Counted from the first letter of the stretch, positions 48,901 to 60,104 are shown. The stretch is DNA of 64,000 bases from Mortierella sp. BCC40632 (GCA_011634665.1 WAEK01000005.1:674001-738000), one strand, 5' to 3'. Numbers and translations are program-made. Notes: a model not told the origin generated them from the sequence alone.

Positions 48901-49868
48901 GATTCTTGGTCCATGAGTTGCTGTTCTTGACCCAATGTAGAAAACGGTTTCTTTTGGCCAATCGTTTCACGGGGCTGTGCCACTGGAGGTACTTCTGGGA
49001 CAAACTCCTCTTGTTTGATGGTTAATGGAGAGTCTCCATTCACTGAATAACTGAGCGACCGAGACCGAGACCGCGATGTTGACTGCCGGAGTGGCGTCGA
49101 CTGCCGATCGACGCTCTCCTTGTTTGAAGGTAGCTGGCGATGTTTGGACGTGTTGATGACCAAAGGCTTCCTGTCTTTTTTGGAATGGCGAGCCTTTCCG
49201 AGGCGTAGTGTCAACTTGGAAGTCTCTTGAGCTTCCTCCTGGTCACTTTCTCCTGGATACTTTCCAGCAACATCCTCGGTATCTTCGTCCTCGTCCTGAT
49301 AGCCAGGTTCCTGCGACTCGTGCCTGGAGGCCTTGCGCTTGTGCTTATGCTTATGCTTTCTCTTTTTTCTCTTGTGCGATGGCGCAGTAGGCGAGGTTAC
49401 ATCCGAGTCCGGTTCGTTGTTCGAACCAGGTGCGTCTTCTTCACCAGACTCGATGTCAACCTTTTCAGACGATCGGCGCTTTCTTCCGGTCGCGTGCTTT
49501 TTGCCGGACGAAGATTCGGGAGTAGAGATAATCGAGGGCTTCGTAGGTAATTTCAGCGAAATCTTGATGGTGGGGAGCTTCTGGGGAGGAGGTGTGGGAG
49601 GGGGAGGCGATCCCGATTCTTCTTGATCGCCTTCATTGTCCACGTCCTCGTCGACATTGTACCCGTATCGGTCCTTCTTGCTCTTTTTCCGTCTCCTCTT
49701 GCTGCTGGTAGGGCTCTGGAGATCGATGTCGTGGCTGTATTTGGATGCAGAAGATCTGCGCTTAGTCACAGGCGAAAGAGGCGACGATGAGGATGAAGTT
49801 GGTGACGGACTCTGGGTATAATGCGGAAGGGACGAGTCCATGCTCTTGGATGGAGTTCGTGTGCCCAT
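45974..49868 (-). CDS. BRD7/BRD9-like bromodomain chromatin protein
   Basis: The protein probably reads acetyl-lysine on histones as part of a remodelling complex. Two exons (49868-48343 and 48248-45974, GTAAGT donor, TATTAG acceptor, 94-bp intron) give 1266 residues. The join restores LLDGFIK+RDAYVLFTHPVD inside the bromodomain (about 495-590), which contains PDYSSVIKNPMDFSTM and the conserved Asn in CDNARTYN. The N-terminal 490 residues are disordered, with basic runs (KRKKRKHKHKHKRK), a D/E stretch and TP/SP sites. C-terminal to the bromodomain the sequence DYPYWSVPMSNFRPAGHQDY and LEKPKDIFN fits the DUF3512 region of BRD7/BRD9 proteins. A long S/T/P-rich tail ends the protein. It is transcribed divergently from the fluoride exporter across about 260 bp. 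Confidence 0.87.
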
Positions 49869-50131
49869 CTAAAAAAAATTCAAACGTCGAGCGATTCTGG
49901 GCGTTGGAGAAAAAAAAAAAAAAAAATGAGGCACCTCAGTGTGGTGCAGCAGTGCAAGATCTGACCCATCGTTGTTGTGTTTCTCGTTGACTATGTACGT
50001 GTGATTATTGTGTACGTGGTGAGTTCATTCTAAATTTCATTTTTTGAAAGAGTGTGATGACTCCGCCCTTTTACTTCGCAGTTCATGAACGACAATCCGA
50101 TCACATTCCTGGCATGCCATAAATTCACAAG

Positions 50132-51534
50132 ATGCAGTCCACCAGTCGTACTGAGGACAGCCAGATGGTACCGACACTGGAGCCAGACCCTTCAACCCTT
50201 GTTCTTATTGAAGAAGGTGCTGAATTACCACCTCCATTAGAAGAGTCGGCCGAAGCGCTACCTTCTAATGATGTCCAGGACAAGGTCCTCGCATCTCCAA
50301 CGAAACCACGATGGGCCCATCCTTCACGGGAGAAAATACTGTTACCTATCCTCATTATCCCCTTTGCTATCTTGGGACTTTTGATCCGACTTGGGTTGGT
50401 TTATATTGAATCCTTTTCTGGGCAACAAGTGTTTGCCCTGGCCTGGGCACAGTTTGTGGGATGTATACTTATGGGACTGTTTGTCTCTACACGGACTTGG
50501 ATTGAGCGAGGCATGTTCCTGTGGACCCCAAAGAGAAATGGTCACTGGGTAGGATCATTCGTTTATGTGGGCCTTGCTTCTGGTCTCTGTGGGTCTATCA
50601 CTACGTTTTCATCATGGAACCTTGCGACATTTGTCGAACTAATCAACCCAACCAGGCTGGATCGGAATCCACTTCAGAACGTAAGTCTGGAGCACCATAG
50701 CGAGATATATTAATATGCTTGGAAAGGATTCGAGCGATCTGTTTGTGGGACGCTTTGAGTACTGACCTGTCGCATCTCTAATGGGGATAAATATCCTGAT
50801 AGATCCTCTCCGCTCTCTCAGAGTTGGCTGTAACACTTGCTCTTTCAATCACAGGACTTCAAGTTGGAATTCATCTTGGAGAGGTCTTGTTGCCACCGCC
50901 ACCGCCACCGCCACCAGCAACAGCTTCAACTCCGACAGAAAATAATGGGACAGCAAACAACTCAGGGAGCACAGCTCCAGTCGTCTTTGTCCCTCTACTC
51001 CCTCCTCCATGCTGGACCGTCCTTGATTTTCTTCTCATTGCGGCCTGTGTTTGTGTATGGCTGGGAATAATTTTTGCACTGATCTGGATGCCCTCTTCCT
51101 CTTACAGCTCATGGCGACATGTCGTATTTGGGGCTGTCTTTGCTCCTCCTGGGGCAATGATACGATGGTATCTCTCCAGGTTTAATTCCTCAAAAACATT
51201 TCATCGCTTCCCGATTGGTACATTTGCTGTCAATGTCGGTGGATCGGCCGTCTTGGCTGCCATAATTTGCCTTCAGCACACCCCAATGATTGCAGGAAAG
51301 AATGCTATTGCATGCCAGGCCTTGAGTGGGCTGCAAGATGGTTTTTGTGGGTGTCTAACAACCATCTCTACGTTTGCTCTTGAACTCCGTTTGCTCCCTC
51401 GACGAGCATCTTACATCTATGGGGTGATCTCTGTTGTTGCTGCACAGCTGTGTATGCTCTTGATTCTGGGGAGCTTTGTATGGACTAGGCAAGGCGTAGA
51501 GAACCAGTACCAGAATAGTCAATGTCAAATGTAG
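50132..51534 (+). CDS. FEX1: Fluoride exporter, FEX type (two CrcB-like domains in one chain)
   Basis: FEX proteins are plasma-membrane fluoride channels that protect cells from environmental F-. Two exons (50132-50680 and 50803-51534, GTAAGT donor, TGATAG acceptor) give 426 residues. The first CrcB-like half spans about residues 70-250 with the key loop GLASGLCGSITTFSSW; the second spans about 280-415 with GLQDGFCGCLTTISTFALEL and IGTFAVNVGGSAVLAAI. GAVFAPPGAMIRWYLSRFN marks the second-domain start. The T(T)FSS/TTIST motifs carry the residues that contact fluoride in the family. A poly-proline segment in the linker is unusual. About nine hydrophobic helices are visible, as expected for fused domains. 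It is head to head with the bromodomain gene and 221 bp upstream of the METTL4-like gene. Confidence 0.94.
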
Positions 51535-51755
51535 CGGAGAGTAGGAGCACTAGAACAATTTAAAAGACTTAATACAAGCGCGGGGACCAAATCAATAGAC
51601 CCGACGCTACTTTTTTTTTTTTCTGTTCCAGAATCTCGGTTGCCTTGATCATTTCAATCCGCCTCACACGACACAATCATTCTCTCCCATTGGGATTGGT
51701 GCCTTTACTGCATTCGTCCAGGAACGGAACAAAGTTGTGATTCATCCATCTACAA

Positions 51756-53674
51756 ATGAATGTCATTCTCAAGCATGGCGACACCTTCTTACTCGATCCA
51801 GTGCGAGAAATAGCTGAGGGGTGGCACATCCGACCAGGGACGTTTCGCGTGGCACAGCCATATGACAAGTCGAGAGCAACTCCTGAGTCTACCTCTGCGG
51901 ATCAAAAGATTCTTGATAGTAACGCGGTCAAGTCGACCAATGACACATCTTCAGATCTTGCAACCAATCCTGGCAATACGCTAGGTCAGCCATCAGATCG
52001 TCCTTCCAAAAAACGCAAAATAGCCAACACTGAAAACATGACAACGACCGAAGATTCCGACCACTCTCGATGGATTGCTTCAGAGCTATCGGCGCTTCAG
52101 GCTTTAGAGCCTGCAAGTCGATTCTTTGAGAATGCATGCAAGGATTACTTTTTTGGGACCTATGCTGATGCCCCTGCCTCCGAGAACTATGCTCTAGACC
52201 TGGTGGCTCTTAAACCTACATTTCAATTGCTTCGATCAGGATTTACTTCTGAAGTTGCGGATGCCAGGACCGTACGTCATCGACGCAACGATCGACCACA
52301 AAAACCTATCGTACAGGAGGATATTGTCTTTGATGAGCTTGGTATCTCGTCACAATATCAATCTATGGATCTTGGCAATCTTTACGAATGTGTAGTAACC
52401 AACACCAATGATGAGAACAAGCCTGTATTAATGTCAATGATGACTGAAGGACAGCCTCACTATCTTTTACCGCCGCGGTCAGAATTTGTCATTTCGGATC
52501 TAGATAGAATCTACGGACTAGCGGGTATAGGTATGTTTGACTGGTCCCCGTTGCTAGCAACTTGCCTCAGAGACAAATCATCTGCCCACTCCTTTCTCTC
52601 AACTCATCCGCCCATCTTCCCTTTGTTTCTGACTCTTGATCATGCACAGCACGCCAGCGTAAAGGTTTTGATATTATCGTCATGGACCCTCCCTGGCAGA
52701 ATGCGTCAGTAGACCGAATGTCTCACTACAACACAATGGACCTGTACGATTTGTTCAAGATTCCAATGACAGAACTGGTGAAGCAACCACTCAGTACGGA
52801 TGAAGGGTATCTAAACACTGAGGAAGAACAAAGAGGTGATAGCAATGCCATGTCCAGAGAACCAGTGCAGGACGCTGTCGATGGATCTATTGTGGCTGTC
52901 TGGATCACCAACAGAGCTAAAATTAAACGCGTCGTCCTCGAGAAGCTGTTCCCAGCATGGGGACTTGAGTGGATTGGCCACTGGACTTGGCTCAAGGTAC
53001 GCGCCTCCGCCTGACAGGCCCAGCCGAACCTGTGATCGAATAACCGCGCCATATTAAATGACTGTTCCTTTGATGAATAGGTCACCACCTCTGGCGAACC
53101 AGTGCTGTCGCTGGATAATCACCATCGCAAACCGCACGAAAGCATTTTGATTGGACGACAGAGACGGAGAGGAGCCGTCAACAACGACACTTCATCTCAA
53201 AAGAACACTCTCCAACCATTATCGAGTCCTACAAAGTCGAACATCCAAAAACGGATGCTTGTGAGTATACCCAGCCAGCACTCCCGTAAGCCATCTATTT
53301 TTCATTTACTCGAACAAGAGTTCTTTCAGAATCTACCAGCAACAAAGGCCTCGGCCACAACTACGCCGTGTCCCTCTGTACTAGTTGAAAATTCATCCAA
53401 GACAAGCTGCACATCAACGCAAGAGCTCGGACCTCGTGCGGGATATCAGCCGAGTCTACCGATACCGACGCCACGAGAGCGTCCGTTATTGAACCGTCTA
53501 GAACTCTTTGCACGAAACCTTGAAGAAGGAGTTCTCTCATGGGGAAACGAACCGATTCGGTATCAGTATTGTGGGAGAAGTGGTGAGAAGGGCACAGTGA
53601 ACTCCGACAGCGACGACGACGTGTTGTCGATAGTAGTCCAAGATGGTTTTTTAGTTCCTCACAGAAGCGCATAA
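51756..53674 (+). CDS. METTL4: METTL4-type MT-A70 N6-adenine methyltransferase
   Basis: The MT-A70 domain transfers a methyl group from S-adenosylmethionine to adenine N6 in DNA or RNA. Three exons (51756-52530, 52650-52996, 53081-53674; donors GTATGT and GTACGC) give 571 residues. The first 255 residues resemble the METTL4 N-terminal region (WHIRPGTFRVAQPYDKSRA near the start). The catalytic motif is FDIIVMDPPW at about residue 271, followed by SHYNTMDLYDLFKIPM. The next blocks are VAVWITNRAKIKRVV, FPAWGLEWIGHWTWLK, VTTSGEPVLSLDNHHRKPHE, and after an insert LLNRLELFARNLEEGVLSWG. All hallmark motifs are intact. Fungal METTL4 homologues have been discussed as 6mA writers; the substrate here is not shown by sequence. 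The ATG is supported by METTL4-like sequence right after it. Confidence 0.92.
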
Positions 53675-53910
53675 AAGAAAACGTAGCATGAGTGTTTGGG
53701 GTTTGTGTGCTTGTGTGGTAAAGTAGGCCTAGACGGTTGTACGAAGGCGTGCTGTTGTAAACACAAATACCCACCACATGTGTGCACCAAATGGAATTCT
53801 GACCATTTATGGCCCAGTTCAGGGACGACGTTCCTCCCTCCCTTCTCTCCGAAGATCGCGCATTTTCCGCAGCCTGGATTGGCCCAAAACCCTGGAGGAT
53901 GGGAATAGAC

Positions 53911-53988
<78 letters not shown>

Positions 53989-54111
53989 GGCGAAGGGGAG
54001 GCTTACGCCACCTTTGGTCTCACGACTCTAGTCTCTTGAATACTACTGCAATGCTGTTCATTGAACCATTTGCCTTTCTTTCATTCCTTCATTCATTCAC
54101 TCCCATCCATC
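53675..54111. repeat. Intergenic region with (GA)n microsatellite at 53912-53986
   Basis: The stretch between METTL4 and the carboxypeptidase gene is noncoding and dominated by a 75-bp uninterrupted GA run that precedes the carboxypeptidase leader. Confidence 0.85.
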
Positions 54112-55642
54112 ATGAGGGTCCTCAGCATCTCTGTGGTGCTCTCATTCGCATTGTTGGCTACTCAGTCAGCAACTGCTCAACTTTTACCCCTGACCAGCAA
54201 TGGCCAAATAACCTTTGGCGGACGACCATCTCGCGACAACACTCCACCCGCTGAAAGCTGCCATGGCTCTGGAAGCGCTGAGAAAGGTAGACTCCAACCT
54301 CTATTGCGAAGGCGTTCAGTACGAACGTGTCAGCTCGATATATATTTCTTTGTTCCTAAGAAATGTCTGAAGCTACGCCCTGTCGACTTTGGTCTAATTT
54401 ATCTTTTCTTTTCTTTTCTTTTTCGACAGAACTCTCGGGTCACGCTCTGGTCCGGTTCAATGCTCGAAAGTACCACGACTTTTCGATTGGGTACCCAGGC
54501 CAGAAAGGCATCTCAATTGCAGATCTGGATTTCTCGATTCAAAGGAACGAGAATCATCACTCGGGTCACTTTACTCTTGAGCATTACCTTGAGTGGTTGG
54601 ATGTCTGGTCTCAATCCGCTGACGGAACCGATGTTCTGGCCCACTTTACAAAGACTCAGTTCCAAATCTTTGAAAAGATGATGCAGTACCGTGGAATCCC
54701 TGAGGGTGAGGGTGACTGGGTAGTAGTGGAACGGGACCTTCAAAAGATGGTCGACAAGGATGAGTTGAGACGTTCTCAAGTGGATGCAGAGATCCAACGG
54801 ATTCAGATGAAGGATGCCTTGCTGAAAGGAGAGAAAGCAGCAAAGAAGCCCGATGTGGACTACAAGACCTGGTTCCTGAATTTCCACAAGCATGAGGAAA
54901 TCAAGGAGTTTTATCTCAAGATTGCAGACGACTTTAAGGATTTGGTGACCTACATCCCATCGATTGGAAAGACAGTGGAAGGTCGCGATATCTTTGCGAT
55001 CAAGATTAATGCAAAGGGTGACCAAGGAACTGCCAAAGAGAAGCCTCAGATCTGGTGGCAAGGATTGTAATGACCACTTCTTGATAACAGCACATAGTCT
55101 ATTTGCGCATTTGTATTGCTTTTTCATTTTCTTTTTTTTTTGTCGTCTAACTCCTTTTGTTGTTGTTGTCGCGTTTTTATTCTTTCCTAGGCAACATGCT
55201 CGTGAATGGGGTGGTGGATCAACAGGTCAGTATACCCGATATTTCCTATTTTCGCATGATCTTGAAAACTATCAATCAAGCACATTCTTGCTCAAATCTT
55301 CTTAATTTTTTTTTCTTTCTTTCTTTCTTTACTGATTTGATGGAACTAGTCCAATACCTTACATACCACTTCCTGAGCAAGTATGGCAAAGAAGATCGCA
55401 TTACTGATCTCTTGAACCGCGCAGAGATTATTATCGTCCCTGTCATGAACTTGGATGGTTACGACTACACATGGGACAAGAACCGACTCTGGCGCAAGAA
55501 CCGTAGTGTGAATGACCTTGGATTCTATGGCGTTGACCTTAACCGGTATGTATCTCCAAGACTTTCTCTCTTGTTCCAAAAAAAAAAAAAAAAAAAAAAC
55601 GTGGACCAGATCGATAACTAACGGAAGACTCAAATTCCTTTC

Positions 55643-55673
<31 letters not shown>

Positions 55674-56207
55674 AACTGGGACGATCATTTCGGAAAGGGC
55701 GGCTCAAGTGGATTCCCTTGGAGTGAGACCTACCGTGGCCCCCATGCAGCGTCAGAACCCGAGGTCGAGGCCATGCAGAACTTTTTCAGTTCACACAAAC
55801 GTATTGTGGGTGCCATTGACTTTCACTGCTTCTCACAGTTGATTCTCAGACCTGAAGGTTGGACCGACAAACCTGCTCCTCATGAGTTGGAGCACAAGAT
55901 CTTGGGAGACAAGATGGCCGAGTTGATTCTGGGTGTTCATGGAAAGAAGTACGTGAGCGAGCCCTCGTATGCACTCTACAAAACCACAGGCGCCGCAAGT
56001 GACTGGTTCTATGGTGAGATGGCGACCAAGGCCAACAACGGTCAACGAATCTATTCCTACACGATCGAGTTGAGACCCAACGATTCCTTTGGACGAGGCC
56101 AGAGCGGCTTCATTTTGCCACCAGAGGAGATTATTCCTTTGGGAGAAGAGATTTCCAAGGCGGTGGAGTACTTTGTTGATTATGTTATCAAGAATCCGTT
56201 GAAGTAG
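54112..56207 (+). CDS. Secreted M14 zinc metallocarboxypeptidase with an apparent frameshift in exon 1
   Basis: The enzyme removes C-terminal residues from peptides outside the cell. Five exons are proposed: 54112-54326, 54430-55066, 55191-55225, 55350-55545 and 55673-56207, about 538 residues. The signal peptide is MRVLSISVVLSFALLATQSA, then QLLPLTSNGQITFGGRPS. The next conserved part (LHPLKAAMALEALRKVDSNL) lies in the +1 frame, so one base is extra or two are lost near 54225-54245. A propeptide of about 150 residues precedes the catalytic domain. Zinc ligands are H and E of QHAREWGGGST and His of GAIDFHCFSQLIL. VDLNRNWDDHFGKGG carries the substrate-binding Asn-Arg, and YTIELRPND the catalytic Glu. 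An AATAAA lies at 56245. The donor of exon 1 (GTGTCA) is weak. A sequencing error may explain the frameshift. Confidence 0.87.
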
Positions 56208-56408
56208 AGCAAGACGGCGAACCCACTGTTTCGTTCTTTTGGAAAATAAAGGCTTTTTTCTTTCTTTCTTTTTCTTTCTTAAAAAAGGGGGAAGGGGGGA
56301 GGGGGGTGAATTAGTTGCTGAATCATCTACTCCGACTTGGTGCCATGTAGGAATCATTTGTGAACAGGCAAGCATTTCGACCTGAACAGTAGGCACATGA
56401 ACAGTAAC

Positions 56409-56549
56409 TTTGGTTTTCGAGACGATAGCCCAGCGAAATCGTCTCGAAAATTTCAGAGTTTTTTTTTTCTTATATTTTTAAATCAAACTGAATACCTGCA
56501 TGATTGTGAGCCGTCTCGATGTGCTTCTAGAGGGAACTCCTCCAGATAG
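56409..56549. repeat. Left terminal inverted repeat of the pogo-like element
   Basis: Starts TTTGGTTTTCGAGACGATAG; includes a subterminal palindrome at 56414-56450 and a T-run. It pairs with 58457-58595. Confidence 0.8.
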
Positions 56550-56666
56550 GACCGAGACGAACTCCCCACTTATGCAAATGTGAGGTTGTCCATTGCCTCG
56601 CCTGATCACCCGCTCAGACCCATTCAACACTAGATCACAGCCCTCGCTTCAAAAGAAACAAAAAGG

Positions 56667-58418
56667 CTATTGATCCCAAAAGGGGTTGTTGCTATCGAAA
56701 AAGTTGCCTCTGGAAGAGGGAGGGGTCGCAAATGGCTTCTCTGGGACAGTTATCTCGCTCATTTGTTTTTTGAACTCTTCAAGGATGCGCTTAAAGTGGG
56801 TCTGCAATTCTGGGTTCATTTCCTTCCTATTTACATAAAATGCGTTTCGCATGCCTTCGGGAGAATGAAGAGGCTGTCCTCCCGTGTATTCGGAAAGCTC
56901 ATCGATCATTAGCTCGAAAACACTACTTGCAGGAGAACTCTCGTTGCTGCTTGTCAAATTAACAACATCTTGTTGACCAGCATTTTCGCTAGAGTTTGGG
57001 TTATACAAGGGCATGTCTGATAGTGTCTCCTCCTCCGTGAAGGTAACTAGAATATCTGACTCTACAGCATCCTTGATTTCCAAGCCCTTTTCAGCGCTTG
57101 TTTCGGCAACCCAGTGCTCAAAATGCTGCTCTTCTTGATCGACAAGGCGAAAGCGTTCCGTGCTACTTTTGCGGAACATCCGTTCATTGTCTGTAATTGG
57201 CATAGACCTGATTGTGGCGCGCATGTTTTCAGGGAGAACTGGGGTTTTGGCAAAGCAATTTCTCAATGTGCTTGCTTTAACAGCGTTCCATGCAAACGCA
57301 ATGAGATCCCATGCTTGTCCATTGCTGATCGTCTTGTTGTCCGTCAATGTTCGGACGACAGATGTCTCGCGACAGAGCATCCCCAAAAATGCCCTCTTGA
57401 ACATGCTGATAACTCCAGCATCCAAAGGTTGTGTCACGGACGTAGAGTTAACGGGAAGCTGCACAACCTCGAGGTGCTTCCAGGGCGTCTTGGTGTCAGG
57501 GTTACTATAGTTAGCATTGGTATGCTGTGGTGCCGAGTCCAAAAGAAGAAGGGCTGGTTCCGTCAATTGATCGTCAAATCTCTGCATCCATTTGAGGAAT
57601 AGTTCACTTGTCATCCACCCTGTAGCTGTTCTCTCCACATCAATGAGCTTAAGTGATTCTTTATCAATTCCTTTTGCGATATGTTTTCCTATTAAGCATC
57701 AAGCGAGAAGTGAGATGAATGAGTGAATGCATCTTGATTGCCATAAATTCCGGATAGGCTATCTGTCGTGTTCCTCACCAATGACCAGAGGTTGCAATGC
57801 CTTGATAGACTGCTCTTTCAGTAATGATGAACCCGATGCATTGATGCAAAATAGAATGGTAACGCGACAATTTTTATCAGCCTTGACGCCAGCTGTGGTG
57901 TCGGTGACACTCGTGTAAGATTTTGGCTCCAGCTGCTTGAGGTAAATGCTTGTTTCGTCACAGTTGTAAATGTTATCAGGAGAATACCGTGCACAACGCG
58001 TACGAATCGCCTCCAGTTCTGGCTCAATCTTCTCAAGCTTGACTGATCCTGCTTCTCCACGCAGCTTCACATATGCAATATTGTGGCGTTTCTTGAAATT
58101 GTCGAACCAAGAAACTGAAAAACATGGAACTGTATCGTTGGAGCTATCATCAGGATGCTTTTCGTCCGCAAGAATAGTGAAGATTGATATTGCTGCATCC
58201 TGTATATTGCTTCTGCCTACAAAGTTGCCTCGACTTCGCTGATCCTCAAGCCAGTGTATCAAGACATCCTCAAGCCTTGTGAGGATAGAGGTGCACCAGG
58301 CGAAAGATGTGATCCTCGAACCGAGCGAGGGCCATGATCTAGCGCTATGTGATGTAGCTCCATTGCTGAAGAGATGGATTAGTCTGAGATGATTGGGATG
58401 AGAGGGAGAGATGGGCAA
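56667..58418 (-). CDS. pogo/Tigger-like transposase (HTH + DDE superfamily)
   Basis: Two exons (58418-57779 and 57688-56667; GTGAGG donor, TTAATAG acceptor, 90-bp intron) give about 553 residues without stops. The N-terminal third has a CENP-B/Tc5-type helix-turn-helix ending VSWFDNFKKRHNIAYVKLRG. The DDE core follows: first Asp in IYNCDETSIY, the join VIG+KHIAKGIDKESLKLID, second Asp in PALLLLDSAPQHTN, and third acidic residue in VTQPLDAGVISMFKRAF, giving the DDD triad usual for pogo elements. The C-terminal region is acidic and ends NPFWDQ. The start is uncertain: the first 60 residues look less conserved, and an ATG at 58362 is in another frame. It probably mobilises the surrounding element and any short relatives with the same ends. 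Confidence 0.82.
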
Positions 58419-58456
58419 TGGTCTAGTGTAACAAATGTTGCAATAGCGGGGAGTCT

Positions 58457-58595
58457 CTATCTGGAAGAGTTCCCTCTAGAAGCACATCGAGACGGTTCAC
58501 ATTCATGCAGGTATTCAGTTTGATTTAAAAATATAAGAAAAAAAAAACTGAAATTTTCGAGACGATTTCGCTGGGCCATCGTCTCGAAAACCAAA
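58457..58595. repeat. Right terminal inverted repeat of the pogo-like element
   Basis: Inverse copy of 56409-56549, ending CCAAA. It also holds the GAGACGAT/ATCGTCTC hairpin. Confidence 0.8.
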
Positions 58596-58983
58596 ATTCG
58601 ACTGGACAGTAAAACACGGTTTTGCCATCTTGCCAATTTTTTTTTTTTTTTTTTTTTTTTTACTATCCCTTCGTCTGTTTTGGAAGCGCAGAGAGTTCGA
58701 GAATGACGGAAGAAGGGAGAAGAGCAATGGAGGAAAAGAGGAAAGGAAAAGAAGTGAGAAGAGGAGAGAGCGAGAGTAGCGTGGGGGACGGGGGCGCGAC
58801 AGGCTTTTGTACCCGGACGGACGCAGACACAGGTCGCGCCAGCCCCGCCTCCCTCTCTTGACACATCGGCACCAGGAACCCCACCACAAGGAGATTTGTT
58901 AGCATTTTTCGGGTCGTCGCAGACCTCGTTTACTGCATACAGTCTAAGGTTACCGCCAAATGCTGACCCGACACTTCAAACGA
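58596..58983. other. Spacer between the pogo-like element and the next ORF
   Basis: Contains a T-run at 58638-58660 and a purine-rich stretch. No coding likeness is seen. Confidence 0.4.
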
Positions 58984-59480
58984 TGGTTCATAAGCTGGAT
59001 CGACAAACGTTGGAAGGCCTGGATGTAGCACAGGCAGAATACAAATCGACCGAAAACTCGATCATGGCATCGCTCCAGGGAAGGATTAGCAGGCATGCTG
59101 GCTTTTACAAACAAAACATCGAGTGGTACTCCAGCCCAGCTTGTGGCCTGACGACGGGAGACCGGAGGATTGCTTTGGAAGTCACTCAAGAGAAGACTAT
59201 ACAAAGATACGAGGATTCCAGGGCTGCATCACAAAGAGAGATTGATGAGGAAACCGAGCAACTGCAATCGCGGCAAAGGACTATCAAAACCTCAGCACAG
59301 CTCGAGTACAACGAGTTGTTATCGCAATTCGAGGAGCGAGTGGAAGCCAAAGAAAAATATATGCGTGTTCATGCAGCACACCTCAGGGGTGGACTAAACC
59401 GCCATCTAAAGAAAGTGGAAGAAAACAAGCACCAGAAGAAGGGAGACCGACGTGAGCAGAGAAGAACTACTGTAGTCTAG
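58984..59480 (+). CDS. Hypothetical coiled-coil ORF within the mobile-element cluster
   Basis: I do not recognise this frame. From the ATG at 58984 (MVHKLDRQTLEGLDVAQAEY) it stays open for 165 codons. The second half is strongly charged and helical (TIQRYEDSRAASQREIDEET, LLSQFEERVEAKEKYMRVH) and ends in a basic tail (ENKHQKKGDRREQRR). There is no signal peptide or membrane segment. It converges on the decayed Fanzor-like fragment, whose tail overlaps its 3' end on the other strand. It could be an accessory ORF of a transposon, part of a spliced gene, or a chance opening. Confidence 0.3.
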
Positions 59481-60075
59481 TCTGCCCTGCGTACCGCAGG
59501 GAGCCCCCATTGCATCTCTAACAGATGTTGGAGGCATGGAATGTTGAATTTTCTCCTGTGAATATGAACAGGTATGCTTGGTAGGACGCACAGTCCGGAC
59601 AAATGGCTCCAACGTTCTCTCTGCTAGGAGTTGACTCGAGCCTCCTGCTATCGCAATACAAACAGCTGCGTTTACATCCCGGGACTTGATCGTATGTCCT
59701 CGCTGGACTGACTCGCACTGGCTGCTGGTATACTCCATTGCTCCATGCACCTGACCATCTTTTCCTTGCCATCAATAATACGACGCGACCGTGCCCTCCT
59801 CAGTTGTCCAAAGCACTCTGCGCACGTCTGGCTCGTCCTGAACTCGCCTACAAGTCCAAACACTCCATACCACAAATGCTGCTCTCTCATCTTTCCTCCT
59901 CCCTGCCTAGCATGTTCTCCAATCCGGTTTCCTACTCCTGTCCCTCCCGACTCGGCCAACATCACTGGAATGAATGATGGAGCGATGGAGCATTCCTGTG
60001 ACACCGAGCTGGATGCTGGTAGCTATTCCAGGTACGCGCTATGTGGTGCCGTTGGTAGCCACCGCACCATCCATC
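59406..60075 (-). pseudogene. Decayed C-terminal part of a Fanzor (TnpB-like RNA-guided nuclease) gene
   Basis: On the minus strand 60000-59760 reads FIPVMLAESGGTGVGNRIGE, then LVGEFRTSQTCAECFGQLRR, which matches the last RuvC part and the first CxxC of the zinc ribbon of Fanzor proteins of Mucoromycota. After a one-base frame change near 59750 it continues HGAMEYTSSQCESVQRGHTI and KSRDVNAAVCIAIAGGSSQL. The D of SRDVNAA sits where the third RuvC catalytic Asp is found. The second zinc pair appears as Y...C rather than C...C, a loss consistent with decay. The N-terminal two thirds are missing beyond about 60075, where an A/T homopolymer begins. Known Fanzors are RNA-guided DNA endonucleases carried by eukaryotic transposons; this copy cannot be active. 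The identification rests on motifs and remembered family patterns. Confidence 0.6.
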
Positions 60076-60104
60076 CGACGGTGAGTAATAAAAGAAGAAT
60101 AGTC

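Larger units (their letters stand above)
56409..58595 (-). mobile_element. pogo/Tigger-like DNA transposon with long terminal inverted repeats
   Basis: Inverted repeats of about 140 bp bound a 2.19-kb element: left 56409-56549 and right 58457-58595, both starting TTTGGTTTTCGAGACGAT and sharing blocks to CTTCTAGAGGGAACT. They differ at only a few positions. Each end also contains its own hairpin (TTTTCGAGACGAT facing ATCGTCTCGAAAA). Inside is a single two-exon transposase gene. A clear TA target duplication directly at the ends was not found; ACAGTAA occurs near both flanks. Arm similarity and an open transposase suggest fairly recent activity. Confidence 0.8.
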
